The translations under genes were made by a program, and so were the position numbers. From the NCBI RefSeq assembly GCF_001949145.1, contig NW_019091448.1:1006719-1070718 (forward strand): 64,000 bases of DNA, read 5' to 3'. Origin of the DNA: Acanthaster planci (Eukaryota > Echinodermata > Asteroidea > Valvatida > Acanthasteridae). A model generated the notes under the pieces. It saw only the letters and a program-made list of their open reading frames with translations, searched no databases and was not told the origin of the DNA. This document shows positions 1-15,260 of this stretch, piece by piece. How positions within the stretch are numbered: the stretch's first letter is position 1; the number at the start of each line of letters is the position of its first letter.

Positions 1-3000
1 GTTGCCGCTTTGCCCGGCCATGCCAACTGGGATAATTCATTCACCAGAGAGAGAAGGAAAAAAAAATGGGAAAAAAAAGAAGGAAAGCTGGAAGATGCCG
101 TGGTGAGTCACACTGCAGCGATTCATTATGATCAACGAGGGCTGGCTGTGTCGGTTGGGGGGGGGAGCCGGCATATAACTACAGATAAAGGACTTGGAGT
201 ATCTAACCCAGCAAATGTTACCCGGGATTTTTTTCTTTTATTATAAACTGTCAAATACATCATGTGGGACCCTTTCGCATGTGTTTTTCATATCTGGCGG
301 TCCAATAGATTAGTGCCACAGATTACATATGTCCTGGAGATGTGGTCAGCATTCTATGAATATTGGATACACACGATTCTCAGCAGACAACTTTTTTCTT
401 TTTTGTAAAAGATGAACATCTGTTTCATATACATGTGATGAGAAGCCATGTACATGTAAATGAAATTTGATGAGAGCTTACATGTCTGCACTCTGCCTGT
501 TTCTGCCTGGTTATGTACCACACATGAACATCTATGGATGTTATTGGAATAAATTTATGAGACTCTTGAAGCCCCCAAAAGACTGAGAATTTCTTTACAA
601 AAACCTGTGACCACACTGTGCCAACAATGCACATGGACTTTCGCTCACGCTACTCAGACACTTGGAGTTTGGACCCAACACCTGAATTATTCTGCCATTT
701 TATCTGGGAGCAAACACGAAATGCAATCCTAATTTGTATAGACAGCCTCTACAACTTAGTCTGACAACTGACATGTCAAAAGTGGTCCCATTGTGCATAC
801 TGCTGGAAAAGCACTTCGGTCAGTGAACGAAAATACTGATTTCCCTCATAAGAGCACGGGATTTAAATTCTTCTAATTTTTGAGCTGAAAAGATCCTTGT
901 GGACACCCACATATTCTTAACAACAGAAAAAATTCTGTAACATGTACATTAAGTACAATGTATGTATCGGAACACGTTGAGGGGCGATGTGCATACATGT
1001 ACATGCACGTGTACACTGCAGGGCATGCAATAAAGTAGTATTAATAGAAAGATTAAATGCATCTTTAATGCATATGTAAATGAACACTGTCTATTCTCCA
1101 CAATCATCCAAAATATTCTTTAAACTGGAATAAAAATACTGTCCATAAAGGTTCTACATAAAAACTACCGATACATGTAGGCAAGTTCATAGCTAAGTGT
1201 ACAGAACTGGAGTCAAAAGTTTTCTCTACCACATTCTGTGCTCTATATATGTATGCAGTGTACTGGTATAGACAATTAAACAATAAGTTTATCTACATGT
1301 ATTTTGTATAATGTACATGTGCACTGCACATGTACAATTGTACATGTACATGTACCCTTTGATCCTCAAGGTGCAATAACCAATGATGACCCAAGCCTGT
1401 GGGAACCTTCACACCTACAGCACAATGTGTGAATAAAGGAGCAACCACAGTCTGAGGTTAATTATTATGGAGAGCTGTTACACTTGTATGTTAAGTACAT
1501 GTAATCAACCCATATGGCTGTCTGCAGGCATTAATGAGACGAGCTGATTGGAGCTCTCTTTACAAAAGATTAATGTGGCCAGACAGCTAGTACTGGTGTA
1601 GGTACATACATGTACATGTATATAACTTCAACCAATTATAGGCTCTGCCCGCGCTTGAAATACATGTAATTACACAATTTGGTCAGTAATGGGTCATCAC
1701 TGCACCAAGGATGGTTCACTTGATCTCACATGAGCATGCAGTATATTGCATCTGCTTCAAATGCTGATGTGGTGGGAAAAAGAAATTTGTATCTTAAAAA
1801 GATAGATTGCTTTTGCAAATAAGTCATACATGTACATGTAAGTTGTGCTCTGTCCCATTTTGGTTTCAATAAAAATCCTTGATGGCATCGTGAAATGCAT
1901 CCTGACAGCAAACCAATTTGCAAGAAGTCACGCACTTACAATGTACACGTACCGTGCGTGTATGTACAATGTACGAATAGAATTTATTCCCTGAGTCCAA
2001 TGTCGTGGATGAGTCCATTCCAATATGCATGGTACTGGTATGATGCAGAATTTTTTAAGAATTGTCTGAAAAGCTGAATAATTCAGATAGAGCTAAACAA
2101 TTCCAAGGTATTCAAATATGTCCTCAAATTATGTATACATAAACATGTACATGTATGCATTTTCCATGTATGTATTAACTGCAGGCACTAAATGTACATG
2201 TATTTTTCAACCTGACCATTTCAACTGGCTCAATCAAGACATGTATGTCCATGAAAAAATTCCAAGAAAACTGCTCCTGATTTGTTTCTTTTGATAATAC
2301 CGGTACCATGTGTGTCATACCAAATTCCTGCAAAGATGACTCACAGTGAGACATCAGACAGTGACTTAATACAAACTAGATAAAACCAAGTACATGGTGA
2401 GGGTTCAACACAGGCTACAATAACGGCTTGTGATTATCATCAAACAAAGGGTCGACGACAATGCTGACTACCGGCACCAAGCTTTTATAAGTATCATACT
2501 GTATATTCGACTGCAACCAAACAAAACACAGAACAAGACTACATTACTATCAAAAGCACATAACAAAGGAAAAATAAAATGTGAAAAAACACACACAAAA
2601 AACTCGGTGACATAGCACCTAAACTCATTTTTACATTTTTCCGAGCGAATGTCACCAACACATTTCTTGGTCCTTTCCTTTGAATGAACTTCAACTGAGA
2701 CATTTTCAAGATTACATGTATGTGCACATGCTTATTTGCATACAAAAGAGCGCACATCATGCACAATGCACTGGTCAGGACAAAAGACACAATCACCGTG
2801 ACCAGTCTTCAAAGTTACCATTTGTAAATGCATGGTGTTTCAACTCACTATTTGAGCAACAAAATTTAGAATGAAAATACATACATACATGCAACAGTAA
2901 ATGTGGAACTCAAAATTGTTAGTCATTAAATTCATTATTTCCTATTTACAAGTAGAATGTATTCATCATACAAAAAAATCAAATGTTTTTCTCCCATATG

Positions 3001-3250
3001 CATATTCTGAAGTGTCAAATTCTGTGCAAAGTACATGTACATGATTAAAAAATCCAAAGCAAAATCCTTGTACACCAGCGATGACAGTTAACCAAGCATT
3101 TCAAACAAATTTGAACACTGGTGCAGGATCTTTATAACTTGACAAGAAATCATTAACACTTAGTGTCCATACATGCACATGTCTGTACATGTGCATGTGT
3201 ATGTACCGGTACAGTACATCCCATGTACGAAGACAGGCTTCAGTCGGATC

Positions 3251-3284
3251 CTTCCCCCATCAGATTGCTTCCCCCATCAGATTG
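3251..3284. repeat. 17-bp tandem duplication
   Basis: Two exact copies of cttcccccatcagattg, head to tail. Confidence 0.9.
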
Positions 3285-4315
3285 CACGAGGGACATGGAT
3301 GTGTCTTGAGCAGGAGAAATTCTAAAGTTAATATTATGGTAAGCAAGACTGCCATGCCAGAGCCTCTCGGGGATAGGCCATCGATTGGAGATGCCCCTTT
3401 ACAATAAATTAGATCCTAATTGAGGAATGTCGCCAGAGTAATTTTTTTTTTGGGGGGGTAGGGAGTTGATTTGACAAGTGTGAAGGGATGGATAAATTGT
3501 CATATGACTATAGTGTTATTGACCTCATCATAATTTTTCCCCTAGCTCTGCAGTAATAATTCGTGAGACTTGGTGCAGAATAGGGAGAATCATGTTTTGA
3601 TGACAATGAATGACACTAACAGTTCCTGAACATGAAATCTATAAGAATTTAAGAAACACATCAAAAACGGTTGAAAAGATCTGATAAATCTGCTGAAGGC
3701 ACACCCACAACTCTCAAAAATTGGACAAAATGTATCACCTATTTGTGATAGAATTTGACGGCATCAGGCTTTGTAATCTTGCCATCAATGCTACATGTGC
3801 ATGCATATATATGCGTGTGAACCCGTGGGTTTCCTGGCAAATTTTGAACAGAAGATTCAGGAATGTTTAGACAGAGCCACAGCATTGTGGAAAAACTCTG
3901 CAGTTCCACTGCATCCACAGACAGTTTCAGTCTCAGAGTGATCCATTTCTGCAGCTCAGTATTTGGATTAGGAAATACCGGTGGGCAGACTCTTCACACC
4001 AATGACTGATGATGCTCTAGTGACATATTTGTTGCTCCTATGGAGATCAGTTACAAATGACCCGGCAATGTATACAACACCAATGTCTGGCAGGTACCAT
4101 GCTAATTTCCATCATTTACAGGACCAACGTTGTTGCTTTTGTCACGATTCATATTATTCTTGACTGCCCGTTATATACACAGTTCACATACATGTACGCC
4201 CCCTCATCGTGTCAGGTGAAAAAATGTGCCCTGCATAAGAGGGAGTTACATTAATCAATTTCTCTACAGATGCATTTGATGTTGCCGTAGTGTAGGCAAC
4301 ACAGTGTATTGCAAT

Positions 4316-4571
4316 ACTGTTGGTTGGTTTCCACGTAATTTCAGCAGTTATGCTGAATTGCTGTACCTCTATCCAAGAACTGGATCATGCTTTTGCAAAA
4401 CTGTTGGTTGGTTTCCACTTAATTTCAGCAGTTATGCTGAATTGCTGTACCTCTATCCAAGATTCAAGAACTGGATCATGCTTTTGCAAAACTGTTGGTT
4501 GGTTTCCACTTAATTTCAGCAGTTATGCTGAATTGCTGTACCTCTATCCAAGAACTGGATCATGCTTTTGC
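4316..4571. repeat. Three-copy 84-91 bp tandem repeat
   Basis: Unit starts at 4316, 4400 and 4491 (actgttggttggtttccac...). The copies are nearly identical; the middle one has a 7-bp insertion (gattcaa) and the first has cacgtaat in place of cacttaat. This suggests recent duplication. The frames open across it are repeats, not genes. Confidence 0.92.
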
Positions 4572-7500
4572 TTTAATTGGGATGAGGCTGTATGCACTTT
4601 TAGTTTTAACAATCTTCTCATGGGTAAACATTTAATCCTGCATGCATCAAACAAAGCTCACAAGTACCCATCCCAAACACTCAAAGATCCTTCAAAATCT
4701 ACTGGGAGGTTCAGAAGGATTCTGCAGCATTGAAGAATTCAGGTGAACTGTAGGGCCTCTGACACAGGTACAAACACATAAAATATGTTCATGTACTGTA
4801 ATACTGTGTGTACATGTACATGTGTACACAGTAATGCACGGTGGGTACATAGAGGATTCTACAGTACACAGTCCAGCATGGCCAAAGGTAGTGGATAGCC
4901 AATCGAAAGTGTCAAGTATAGCATGTAGTATGAACATGTACATTGTACACTGTTCATAGAAGGTACCACCACCTTCCGAATACATGATGCACTGGTATCT
5001 TCGGGACCCATACACTATACCGTGCATGTATAATCTGTTTTCCTAATTCTAAACATCTGAACAGATCTCACCCACCCTCAAAATAGCCAATAAATCCTTG
5101 ACAGGAAAAAGGAAAGAACTAAACCTTTATTGCTCCAAGGGAACAACTTCAGAAGCATTCCAAGCATGCAATTACTGAGGGCTGTTAACATCCCCAGACC
5201 CCAAACACAGACTCTCTCATGTGTTTGCCAAGCCAGTGTGTCAGGAGGTCAAAAGACATTTTTGTGGCCAGCACAAAGGGGCCCTCATCCCAGGAAAACA
5301 TGTCAACAAGGGGATATACGTGAAGTGGCTTGCTGTTCTCATTAACAATCAAAGCTCGGGTCCACTTCACAACAGCTTCATTCTGATTGCAATGAAATGC
5401 AGGGTGAAAAATACGAGCACGGTGTGCATTACATGTACATGTAAGCCTAAATGTAAACTTGTTTCATTCATGTAAGGTACATGCACTGTGGATTTTTGTT
5501 TTTCTTTTCTTACTTTCTTTTTTATTCAATGAGAACTATTTTTTTCTTACCTGCATAGGAATACGGTATATTCTTGCACTTGAACTGAGAATACCGTTAC
5601 ATGTATTTTGCAAGCATGCACTTACACGTCCCAAATAGATGTAAGTTTAACTACCATGTTTACAATGTACATATACTGGTCCATGTATGTACACTGTACA
5701 TTAACGTGTTGATGGACACACTGCAAGTGGAAGTCACTGATTGATTAATGCGCTGGTATTCACACATGCACACTAACTGGTACATGTAAATGTACAAGTA
5801 TACATGTACATGTACATGTAGCTCCCAGACATGTTCCCAGCATGTCCTGACTTCATCTGAACTTTCAAATTGACGACACATTGTGTAATTTGTAAACTGT
5901 GCAATGTAGAGCAGGGGGGAGTTTAAAGCTACATGTAGGAGCGGTGTCTGTTATTGCTGGGGACTTTCTCAGCCCCTTAGAGAATGTGCTAACCAGCTAT
6001 CCCTCACATCCAACAACCTCCAAGAAGTGCGACTTGTCTTGCGTCTAATCAGTACATGTGATTCATTCTCAAGATTTACGGAATGACCCATGCATCCCTG
6101 TCCTTACATGAATGACCTCTGACGCACACTGTTCAGTTCATCAACCAAACAAGGCAGTTTTACTGGCAACCAGTGCAATTTTAGAATCTCTTGGAGGGCC
6201 TGTCCCCAACTTCTGAGGTCAGATGCCGAGTCTCTCTCAAGCTTCCAGATCTGCCCAATTACTCAGGTTTATCAATGACTTCCCTGACAAGATAAATCCC
6301 ATTACCATGCTCATAACCCGATCCATTAGCAGGCCTGTGCCTCTCTGTCACTGTCCCTGCATACCTCCAGATGGAAGTGAGACAACAGTTGGCATAGAAC
6401 TATTTGGATCTGAAAACCATAGCTTCTGATAAACCCTTAAAAGGTCCGAGTGTCAAAACTGTATACTGTCTGGCCATAAACCACCGCAAATTACATTGAC
6501 CACACTGTGCCTACACAAACCATAAATGTACATGTACATAATGTACTTGATGGCCTATATATAACACGTGTGAGTGTAAAGTGATGACTGACACTCCTTT
6601 GGCTAGTATTATTTCTAAAATTCCAATGTCGGAAAAAGGACAATTTCAAGACAGTTTGGGCATTAGCGACCCCATACAGCATTACTAGCATTGTAAAACT
6701 ACTGTGAATAAAGCACACTATATATTTGCTAGGTACCAACTTTTTCATTCTGTGCACTGTACGGTATGTTAACCAATTTGTAATGAGGCGAGTTTTTTTC
6801 CATGTTGGTGCTCAGATCCACCGACCTTCCAAATTCAGAACTAGAAAAAAAAAAAGTTTTATTTTGAGAAGTCTCAGATCTGTTCACCCATAATTTACCG
6901 GTACAAATATAGATGTAGTAAAACAAAATCTTTGCTCCCCTGTGCGACCGACGGCAAAGTCCCCGATTTCAATTTAGCTTTGGTTCTCGGTAGCTAGCGT
7001 TAGTGATAAGGGATACTGATTTGGCTTCTCTTTTTTTGGGGGGGGGAGAAATTTTTTTGTATTCTTCCCTCTGACTCGAAGACCCTTATTTGTTTTTCTT
7101 GAAACCACAGAAAATACTTTTACTTCCCTGTCCTCCTCTAAAATTGTCTTTAAAAAAGTCTAAACAGTCGAGCACCAACTGATACAAAAAAATGCTGATG
7201 GACAAAACACTGGCAAATCATCCTCAACCCTAATTACATACGTATCTGAGATCCTTCAGAATCCACGACATTTTGGAGGATTTTGGTACCTGTCTGGGTC
7301 AAAGGTACTACCCTGGTCTGGTTACCAAGACAAACACATTCGCCTCGCTTGGCAATTATCTGTGTGCACTCTGGTGCCAAAGGGACTGCACTTGGGGGTT
7401 CGCCTGGTTACCAAGACAATCCTGCAGGATTGATGCATCTCCATACCGGCCACTGTCTCCACAGAACCAAACTGACACGAGGATAGCCTATCTCTGAATA

Positions 7501-7753
7501 CTCATGACTTTGAAACTGATGACTCACAAAGCTTCTGCTTCCCTCTTGATAAAAAAAAAGGGAAAAGAAAAACAACTAATTGGCACGTACCCCCCACATC
7601 TGTTTGCACGATACCCAATTAAAGTGTGCCACAGGAGCCCAGACGCTTTGCAATTCCAGTCGGTGATAAATCATTCATGACAGGCCTGGAGTGAAGTCCA
7701 AGATGGGGGGGGGAGGAGGGTCATGTCTCCCTAGACTGGGAACATCTTGGGTA

Positions 7754-7800
7754 GGCCAGGCTGGGCCAGGCTGGGCCAGGCTGGGCCAGGCTGGGCCAAC
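7754..7800. repeat. 10-bp tandem repeat (ggccaggctg)
   Basis: About four and a half uninterrupted copies of ggccaggctg. Confidence 0.9.
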
Positions 7801-10800
7801 CTGGAATTCAAGATCCGGCGGAAAATTCTGTGCAGTAGGACACACGAACTATTCCGTAAAGCTCCCTCCTTGATGACACACAAAAGGGGCTCCTTCTTGA
7901 TCCTTGGGTGTCTGGCCGACTGGCAGAGAGATGCTGTTTCGTAACTCATATTATAAACAGGGATTGCGCTTGTTGCAGCTACAGCTTTTTCAGGTTTTGT
8001 TTTTGTGTTTCTTTGCAAATGAACATACACGTTCTGAAAGCAATATACATGTACACACTTATTACAAATGTAATTGAAACAGAAATGGGATGAAGCTTTC
8101 ATTTAGCATTAAGACAAATGTTCCCTTCCCAACCAACACTGAAGTTCCCTCCCGTGCCTCCACTGACTGCCATAACAACATTTGTCATTCAAGGATGTCA
8201 TACAGGTCCCAACAAAGGGCTGGTGTAGCTTTGATTGCAGCGGATAATAAGGCTGTTCAGCGGAGGCTAAGCCGCAACTCAATGATCCCCTGCCTGTCAA
8301 CAGTGTCCAAATCTGGACAAGAGAAGGCACAAATGAACCAGAAGGTGTCAACAATGGCCGGATGGCGCAGACAGTCTGTGTTCATCGCTGGCCATGGTCC
8401 ACTGCACTGGCAATATATTTGGTCGTACATGGGCATCACAAATACCAGTACAATGTTCCGGTACGTACAGCATAGGAAGCATGAAATGTTGAACGCTGGA
8501 CATTAATCTGACTGGCCAAATACAGTCTAGACAAAATACAAGGAATGGAACAATAGTACAGTTATGCACATATGTACTTGCAAATTTATACATTGTACAC
8601 ATTTGGGTTTAAAATGGTCATTATGGGAGGATATTTAAAACCTTCCACATACATGCATTGTCATTATCTAATGTGTCTCTTGAAGGCATCTCTACAGTCT
8701 ACACATGAAATCAGCTTTGGACTTTGCAGACTTAAAAACCAAACAGAATTAAATACTTCTTATCCCTTCACTTGTGAGCGGTTTAAAGGTGCTACTGTAT
8801 CTCACCACTGAGTCGGAAAAAAATGCATACCACAAGGCCTTAAAATGCATGGCACTGCATTGACAGACCACAGAGTCATGGTAGGGAAGACTCATTGCAA
8901 TGGCAAACACTCTATGAATGCCATACCATACAAATACAAAGGTATGTGTACATTCTTTATCTAAAATCTCACTTTCTCCCAAATAAACTGTAAATTAATG
9001 GCCAAACTTTTGAATGATTTCTTAATGAAGTCTTAATGTTGTTTTTCCTTACTTCTTTTTCCGTGGACTGTTTTGACAAAATTTCTTTAGGTTTAAAGTC
9101 AACCACTTTAATTCATCAAGAAAAATTCCACCAGTGGCGTTCATCATGTTTTCCATGAGGTACTGTTTCAGGCATGACACATGTAACCGTACGACAAGTG
9201 ATATAGCACAAACATACGGGTGCCTGGGAAGCCAAACACTGCGCGGTGTATGTACACATCAGACCAAAAGAATCCAGTTTCTGGTCTCATTCATACAAAC
9301 AAAGTCTACTTCAATTGTCAAGATCAGTGTCCGGCCTTGCAGCCAATCAGGCCACGACCAGACAAGACCACGGCAGTTCTGAAACAGAGCTAGTCCTTCT
9401 TGTTTCAATGACATCTCTCCTCCAACCCCCCCTGCTACTGTTTCATATTAGCTGGGCCGACGACAGACCAAAATCTCAAGGGGTGAAGAGGGGAAGCATC
9501 TGGAGGTGGAGGGAAGGGGGGGGGAGAGATGGAGCGTGGCAAAGAGGAGTGCAACCCATGATGGATGGGTCTATCCCCGGCAAGATGCATATGTGGCAAC
9601 AGACAGATGATGCTCTGGCAGGCAATTCCCGAAGTTCAATCCTGCCCCACAGTTCCACGCATAAATTTTGCCGTGTATCAACTTGGGTAATGGAATGTGT
9701 CACCACTGAAATTCAAGCTGGGTTCAGATTGTTGTGGTTTTTCAAATAATTTAGCATTACATGTGCACAGGCTAAAGTATATCACAGCCGGGACCGTCTG
9801 CCATTTCCCGACGACTTCTGGCATTTGTGCCACCGAAAGCAGTGGTGGGAGGAAATACTAAAGGCTAAATCTTCACTCTGGTTCTCCTCTGTTTTTTGTG
9901 CTTATACTGTAAATGACATGTAAACTTTACCTTGTCTTATCAAAAGCTGGTCATGGCAGACTGAAATTGATCCTACTACCGTACATGTAGTTTTGTCTAA
10001 ACACTTTTTTGTCTAATTTCAAGCAATCCGCTCCGAGGGCGTTTCTTGGGTACTCACTGCATAGAGGCGCCATGAGGCGTGCAAGGATATGCACGTCTGA
10101 TGCGGAGCATGCTGAGTACGCGTAACTAATTTATTCCGGCATGTATGGTCTTTGCGTACACGCAGAATGCGTGCAAGAACCCACTTGTAACCATCTGTCT
10201 TTCTTTTGCCGATTGGGGGGCTACACTTCAGCTTGGGGCGGATACACGCTATATGTCAATTAGATGCTATGATATGACTCTGGATTATTATTTTTTTTTG
10301 CTTCTGAATGCACGGAATGAGTTCTAGGCAATGTGATGTGCTCCTGCTAGGCTGGCACAGCCAAATTAAATGCCTTGAAAATGTTGACAGTTAAACTTTG
10401 AAATTAAAGCAGGAACGGTACATGATCATTGTTTTTCAACTAACTTTTCACCATGTACATGTATCGGTACATATGTACCAGAACATATACCAGTACGTAC
10501 AAGTACATGTACATGTGGTGCACGAACATCTGTCTCTGTATGGTAGATATACAATACCGTATTTCATGTTTAAGTGGTTGAATGTTCAATTCAAGTCATT
10601 CAAGCTCTCTGTGTACTGTACACATGAACATATGACATACTCAGACTCAACCCTCCTCTTGCCTTTATTCAGCACCTCTGCCATCTCGGTGTCATGGTGT
10701 CGCCACGGTAACCTGTCTTGACGGGACCGCTGCTCAGTCCCCTGAATAACGAACTGCCGGCGAACCATGCAAGTGTGGCTGCGAATGAGAGATCTTGGCA

Positions 10801-11092
10801 GCCCAATATAAATAATTACAAGGACCAGGGCTGGGTCAGGGATGTGGTGCACACAGCTGCCTCCCAGTTATTGTGACAAAAATCCTGCTGATGACTGAAG
10901 AGAAACACAAGGCCAACATACCAATGATCTAAGGTACACAAAGATGACAATCAGGGTTCCAACATGCACTAAGTGTGGTCAATATTTCCTCATGTGCCTC
11001 AGAAATTTGGGTCATGTGATTCTTTAAATTTACATGTAATGTTTTTGCCCTAAAACAGTGATCTTGTCACCAAATCCTGAATATTTTAGAAC

Positions 11093-11530
11093 AGATCACA
11101 CATTTGCAAAAGTTTAGGACCACCCGTAGAAAATGCATTAACCTGCAGGAAAACCAAACTTAAACCAATCAATCATGGCAACTTATGTTTATTTTCAATG
11201 TGTAACCTTGGTAGTTGGTTGAAGATTTTTGACTACATTTCCATGATTTGACATGTTAACAGTCTAATCTTCGGTGTACCTTCCCTTATTTCTGATTGCT
11301 TAGACTGGCTTTTTTTAACCCATGCTGCCTTGCAGACAAAATGTCATATAAGACCTACATTTGCAAAAAATTTCATTCAAATGAGTATATACATGTACCA
11401 CCACACTGATGTTATGCACCACTGTAAAATCCTGTTAAGTAATCATTCAGTGAGACAGTGTAATGCAGGCCCAGTGACAGAAATACCAATAAAATTCAAC
11501 GGGGTCTTAAACTTTTGCAAATGACTGTAC
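11093..11530. mobile_element. Tc1/mariner-like non-autonomous element
   Basis: Inverted ends: catttgcaaaagtttaggac at 11101 and its complement cttaaacttttgcaaatg at about 11506-11523, with no transposase between. The core AAAAGTTTAGGAC is shared with the element at 22953-23185. Confidence 0.6.
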
Positions 11531-13564
11531 ACGTCCGTGTAAACAAATGTTATAAGCAAACTTGGACAATACGAAGCACACTGTGAATGCACACAGTGAA
11601 AGTTACAAATTTGAAAGTTATTTGTTCAACTGTGGACCATTTCCAGAGTGGAACCTCACAGAGGCATTATCAATTTACAAAGGTGCTCAGCAAGCATTCC
11701 ACCGCAGTATTACACTTTTTTGTTTTGTCTGTGTTTGGTGAAAAATCCGTCTTCCAGTGCGGTTACCATGTACTATAGGTTAATATCTATCAGCATAAGC
11801 GAGTTCGGGATCCAAAGCCACATGAAATTCTTGCCATGGGTTCGGGATGTGGGGTGGTTAACGGCGTGATCGGACTGTCCTACACCCCTATGCAAGGAGA
11901 GCTCCATTTTCATGATGGAGTGCTCAAGACTGGTCCGGAGTGAATAATTCATGATGAGCCGCTACGGGTATATTCAATGTAACAAATTTTCAATATCCCA
12001 CCTTGGCCATCTGCTCAGCCAACTGCGGCTTGCCACTTTGCACTCAGTAATTCAATTCCAGCTCAAATAACCAGCCGTTTCACAGGTCAGTCCGTCTTTT
12101 AACCCCACTTTATAAAGCTAGCCCAGTCTGTAGGTTGCAATCTACACTGGTACCAACACACTTGCAATTTATTAGATTTTTGCTTCCTTTGTGGAAAGGT
12201 TTACAACTCCCCCCCAAACTGATTCCCCTTGAGGGAATAACCTCAAGAAATCTTTTGAGTGAGGGATTTGCGAAACATTGTGCTTTGGTCCAAATGGTGA
12301 TTTTTTTTTGGGGGGGGGGAGAGCCAGTGGCAAGGAGAGATGATGATTGATGGGTGTTCTGAGCTTAGGGCCCAGGCTGGCGACTGGGCTGACCCCCATC
12401 AAGGAACTGACAAGGGTTACCCATTATCACCTGGATATTACCTTCACAGGGTCTGGTTCCTGAACACTACCCAGGTTCCAAATTGCATACACTAGCACAG
12501 ACACTCAATGCAACTAAGACATGAACTGAGATATTCAAAAACTTAAACAGCTTGTACTCAAGTCCATGTGAGAATTTTCATTCCCTAGCAATCTTCTGAA
12601 AAGTTGCAAATCAATCAATTCAGCCTATTCGGAAAACACCCAAAACCAAGATCAGTTGCTAATGCAGAACAAACCAAAATGGAAATACATCTGTTATGAA
12701 TCCAGACAAAGTGTCTGGTTTACATGTATTTCATACAGCCTTTCTTTCAGTCCAGCATTGTCCAAGACCAACGTTATCAAGTGCAATGAGCAATCATTTT
12801 CCACTCCTAGAAATTGTACTTCAAATTTTTTTTCTTCACAGAATAAACTGACTGCAAGTATACATATGTACATGTACATGTACATGTAGGCCCTACACAT
12901 TCTGTGCATGCACTTTTCACTGAGTCAGGATCCATCAAATTTGACAATTTCCCCAAAGTTCTCGGTATTCTGTAAATTCACATTGCGCTTGGCACATGCA
13001 GATAATGTTAAATAATGTAATAATTCTCTGAATATTCACATACATAACTTTAGGTTTACCTTTGGAATACTGACATATACGTGTACGTACGTACAGTTAT
13101 TCCCCTCTTCATTTATTGAGAAATTTACCAAGTCCATTTTGTGAATGTTTTAAGTACAATTTTCCTTGTATTACAAACGTGAAGTAATTAGACACATTCC
13201 ACCATTACAAGGTACATTTACAACAAAGGAGCCCTCTTGTCAGGTGAGAACTGCTGCCATAAATCATCTGACTGAACTCTGGTCCAACCGTTTATCAATT
13301 TAAAGGTGGCCTTTGACATGCCAGAGCGCAAAGGTCACCCAAGGTGAGGAGTTCGAGTTAACAATTTATTTTAGGGACAGGGACAATTTGTGACAAACCA
13401 GCTCCAGCAGTGTCAAAGTGATTAACAACTGCACCCACAAAAGTCACATGTATCAACAGCAACCCAAGATAAACAATCTGGAGTGGTCCTCCTCTTGCTT
13501 CATATTGAATAGACTTGTTCACAATTTGACTCAATCCAGAAAGGTTCATACCTCGCAAACCTTG

Positions 13565-14240
13565 TAGCCTACACATGTATATGTACATAGTACATGCACA
13601 TACAGGTACACAGTACATACTTAAACCTACATGTGTATACATGTACATGTATGCAGACCTACATGTACCGTACCTACATGTACACGTTGTACACAACGTA
13701 TGTACATGTACATGTACCTCATTACACATACTGATTCATGTAGGTCAACACAGTGCTTTGTTCCTCCTGCAATCCAAAAAACAATACTCATGTTTCTTGT
13801 TCAGTTACCCACACAGGTACTGTATATGAAGTTACAATGTTAACAATGTACACTGTACAGTACATGTACGAAAAAGAATGGCAACTTTTTTAGACTGCCG
13901 GTACAAGGAACCAGCTGAATACTGGTACCGGTTCATGTACGATACAGCACTGCATCTTGTGTAAATTTGCATTATTTCTATTGTTTCCACTAACAAATTA
14001 TTTAGAAGGGAGTTACGGGTTTTTTTCCTTGGTGTGTTGGAATAGATTTTTTGGTTAGCTTAACGGTTTGCAAATACTGCACATGTACTGTACATGCTGT
14101 ATATGCTACATTGCAAGCATTGAAAAAAGGACACATGTACGAGCAATTCATAGATGTACATGTTCATTAACATGTACAATGTACATGTACACTATACACC
14201 GTACTACCAGCATGTACATGTACATATACATGTATATTGA
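13565..14240. repeat. Dense TACATGTA/GTAC microsatellite cluster
   Basis: Interrupted runs of tacatgta, gtacatgtac and variants. Frames across it read as YMYMYM or CTCTCT and are not genes. Confidence 0.9.
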
Positions 14241-15159
14241 AACTGGCCAAAATACACAAATAACAGCTTATGATATACATTTCATTGCTGAACCAGTCAT
14301 GGAAAAACCCTGGAATAAATGTCCATTTGTACATGTGCTTTAATATGACATTATACAGTGTAGATCCATCTATAACTCTGCCATTTTATTCAAAAATAAA
14401 ATGCGGCCCTACTGGCCCAAGAGAAGGCTTCATATACATCTGAGATCTGAAAATGACAAGATTCAGCAAAGAACATCTTTAACCATCAATCAACCTACGA
14501 GGTTGGAGCTTTTTCTTGGGAATGAATTCATGCAACGCTGGTTAATCCCCCCGGCAGGACATCAATTTGGTAGTGACAACTCACCTCAGTGGCAAAAATA
14601 TTGGATGGGGCTTTTTCAGCGGGGCCACCCTGTCTCCGCAGAGTGGAGAAAGGAGCTCCTTCATTTGAAAAGTCGTGAATCTTCTGGCAAAGGCAAGGGG
14701 TCTGTGTCTTTTCGCCAGAAAATCAGCTTGGCGAGCTTAGCCAAATCATGCAGTGTACATGTACATGTATATTTCATGTGGGACACCACAATTTTTGACC
14801 TAAAAGAGGAACATAATTTAGTAATGTACAGATACAAGCGCATACAATTGTATTTTCAACAGCAATCCGGATCACAGAAAAAAGGAGGAGTTCCACAGAT
14901 ACCGGTGTATACTAGTCATATACTATGTTGTTTGCGTACAAGTGCATTTAGGGGACAGCAGTGGGTTTTTGTTGTTTATGTACATATTTATATTTTTGAT
15001 CAATACAATACCAAACTTGGAGTAACAATATTGTGCACCAGTGTTGCAATATAATCGTATATACTTTACATGTACATGTACCGTACAGCACATGAACATG
15101 TAACAGGGATCTGACGAGATGATGTTCCAACAACTAACCATCACTGACAGGAATTCAGT

Positions 15160-15260
15160 GTTGTATCCCAGACCTTGATGTCCAAGACCAAGACCGAGGC
15201 ATTCCAGACCGAGACCAACGTCTTCAAGACCGAGATCAAGACTTCAAAACCAAGACTTTA
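15160..15260. repeat. Degenerate GAGACC/AAGACC repeat
   Basis: Imperfect repeats of accgagacc and caagac-type units, on the same theme as the larger array at 16205-16385. Confidence 0.7.

Noticed and set aside
13358-14343. ORFs rich in YMYMYM, CTCTCT and VHVHVH
   Set aside because: Translations of TACATGTA/GTAC microsatellite, not genes.
14401-15054. 217-codon ORF on plus
   Set aside because: No domain recognised, it runs through TACATGTA repeats (VHVHVY) and sits in the PTK7 intron. Its first 350 bp are repeat-free and may be conserved non-coding DNA instead.
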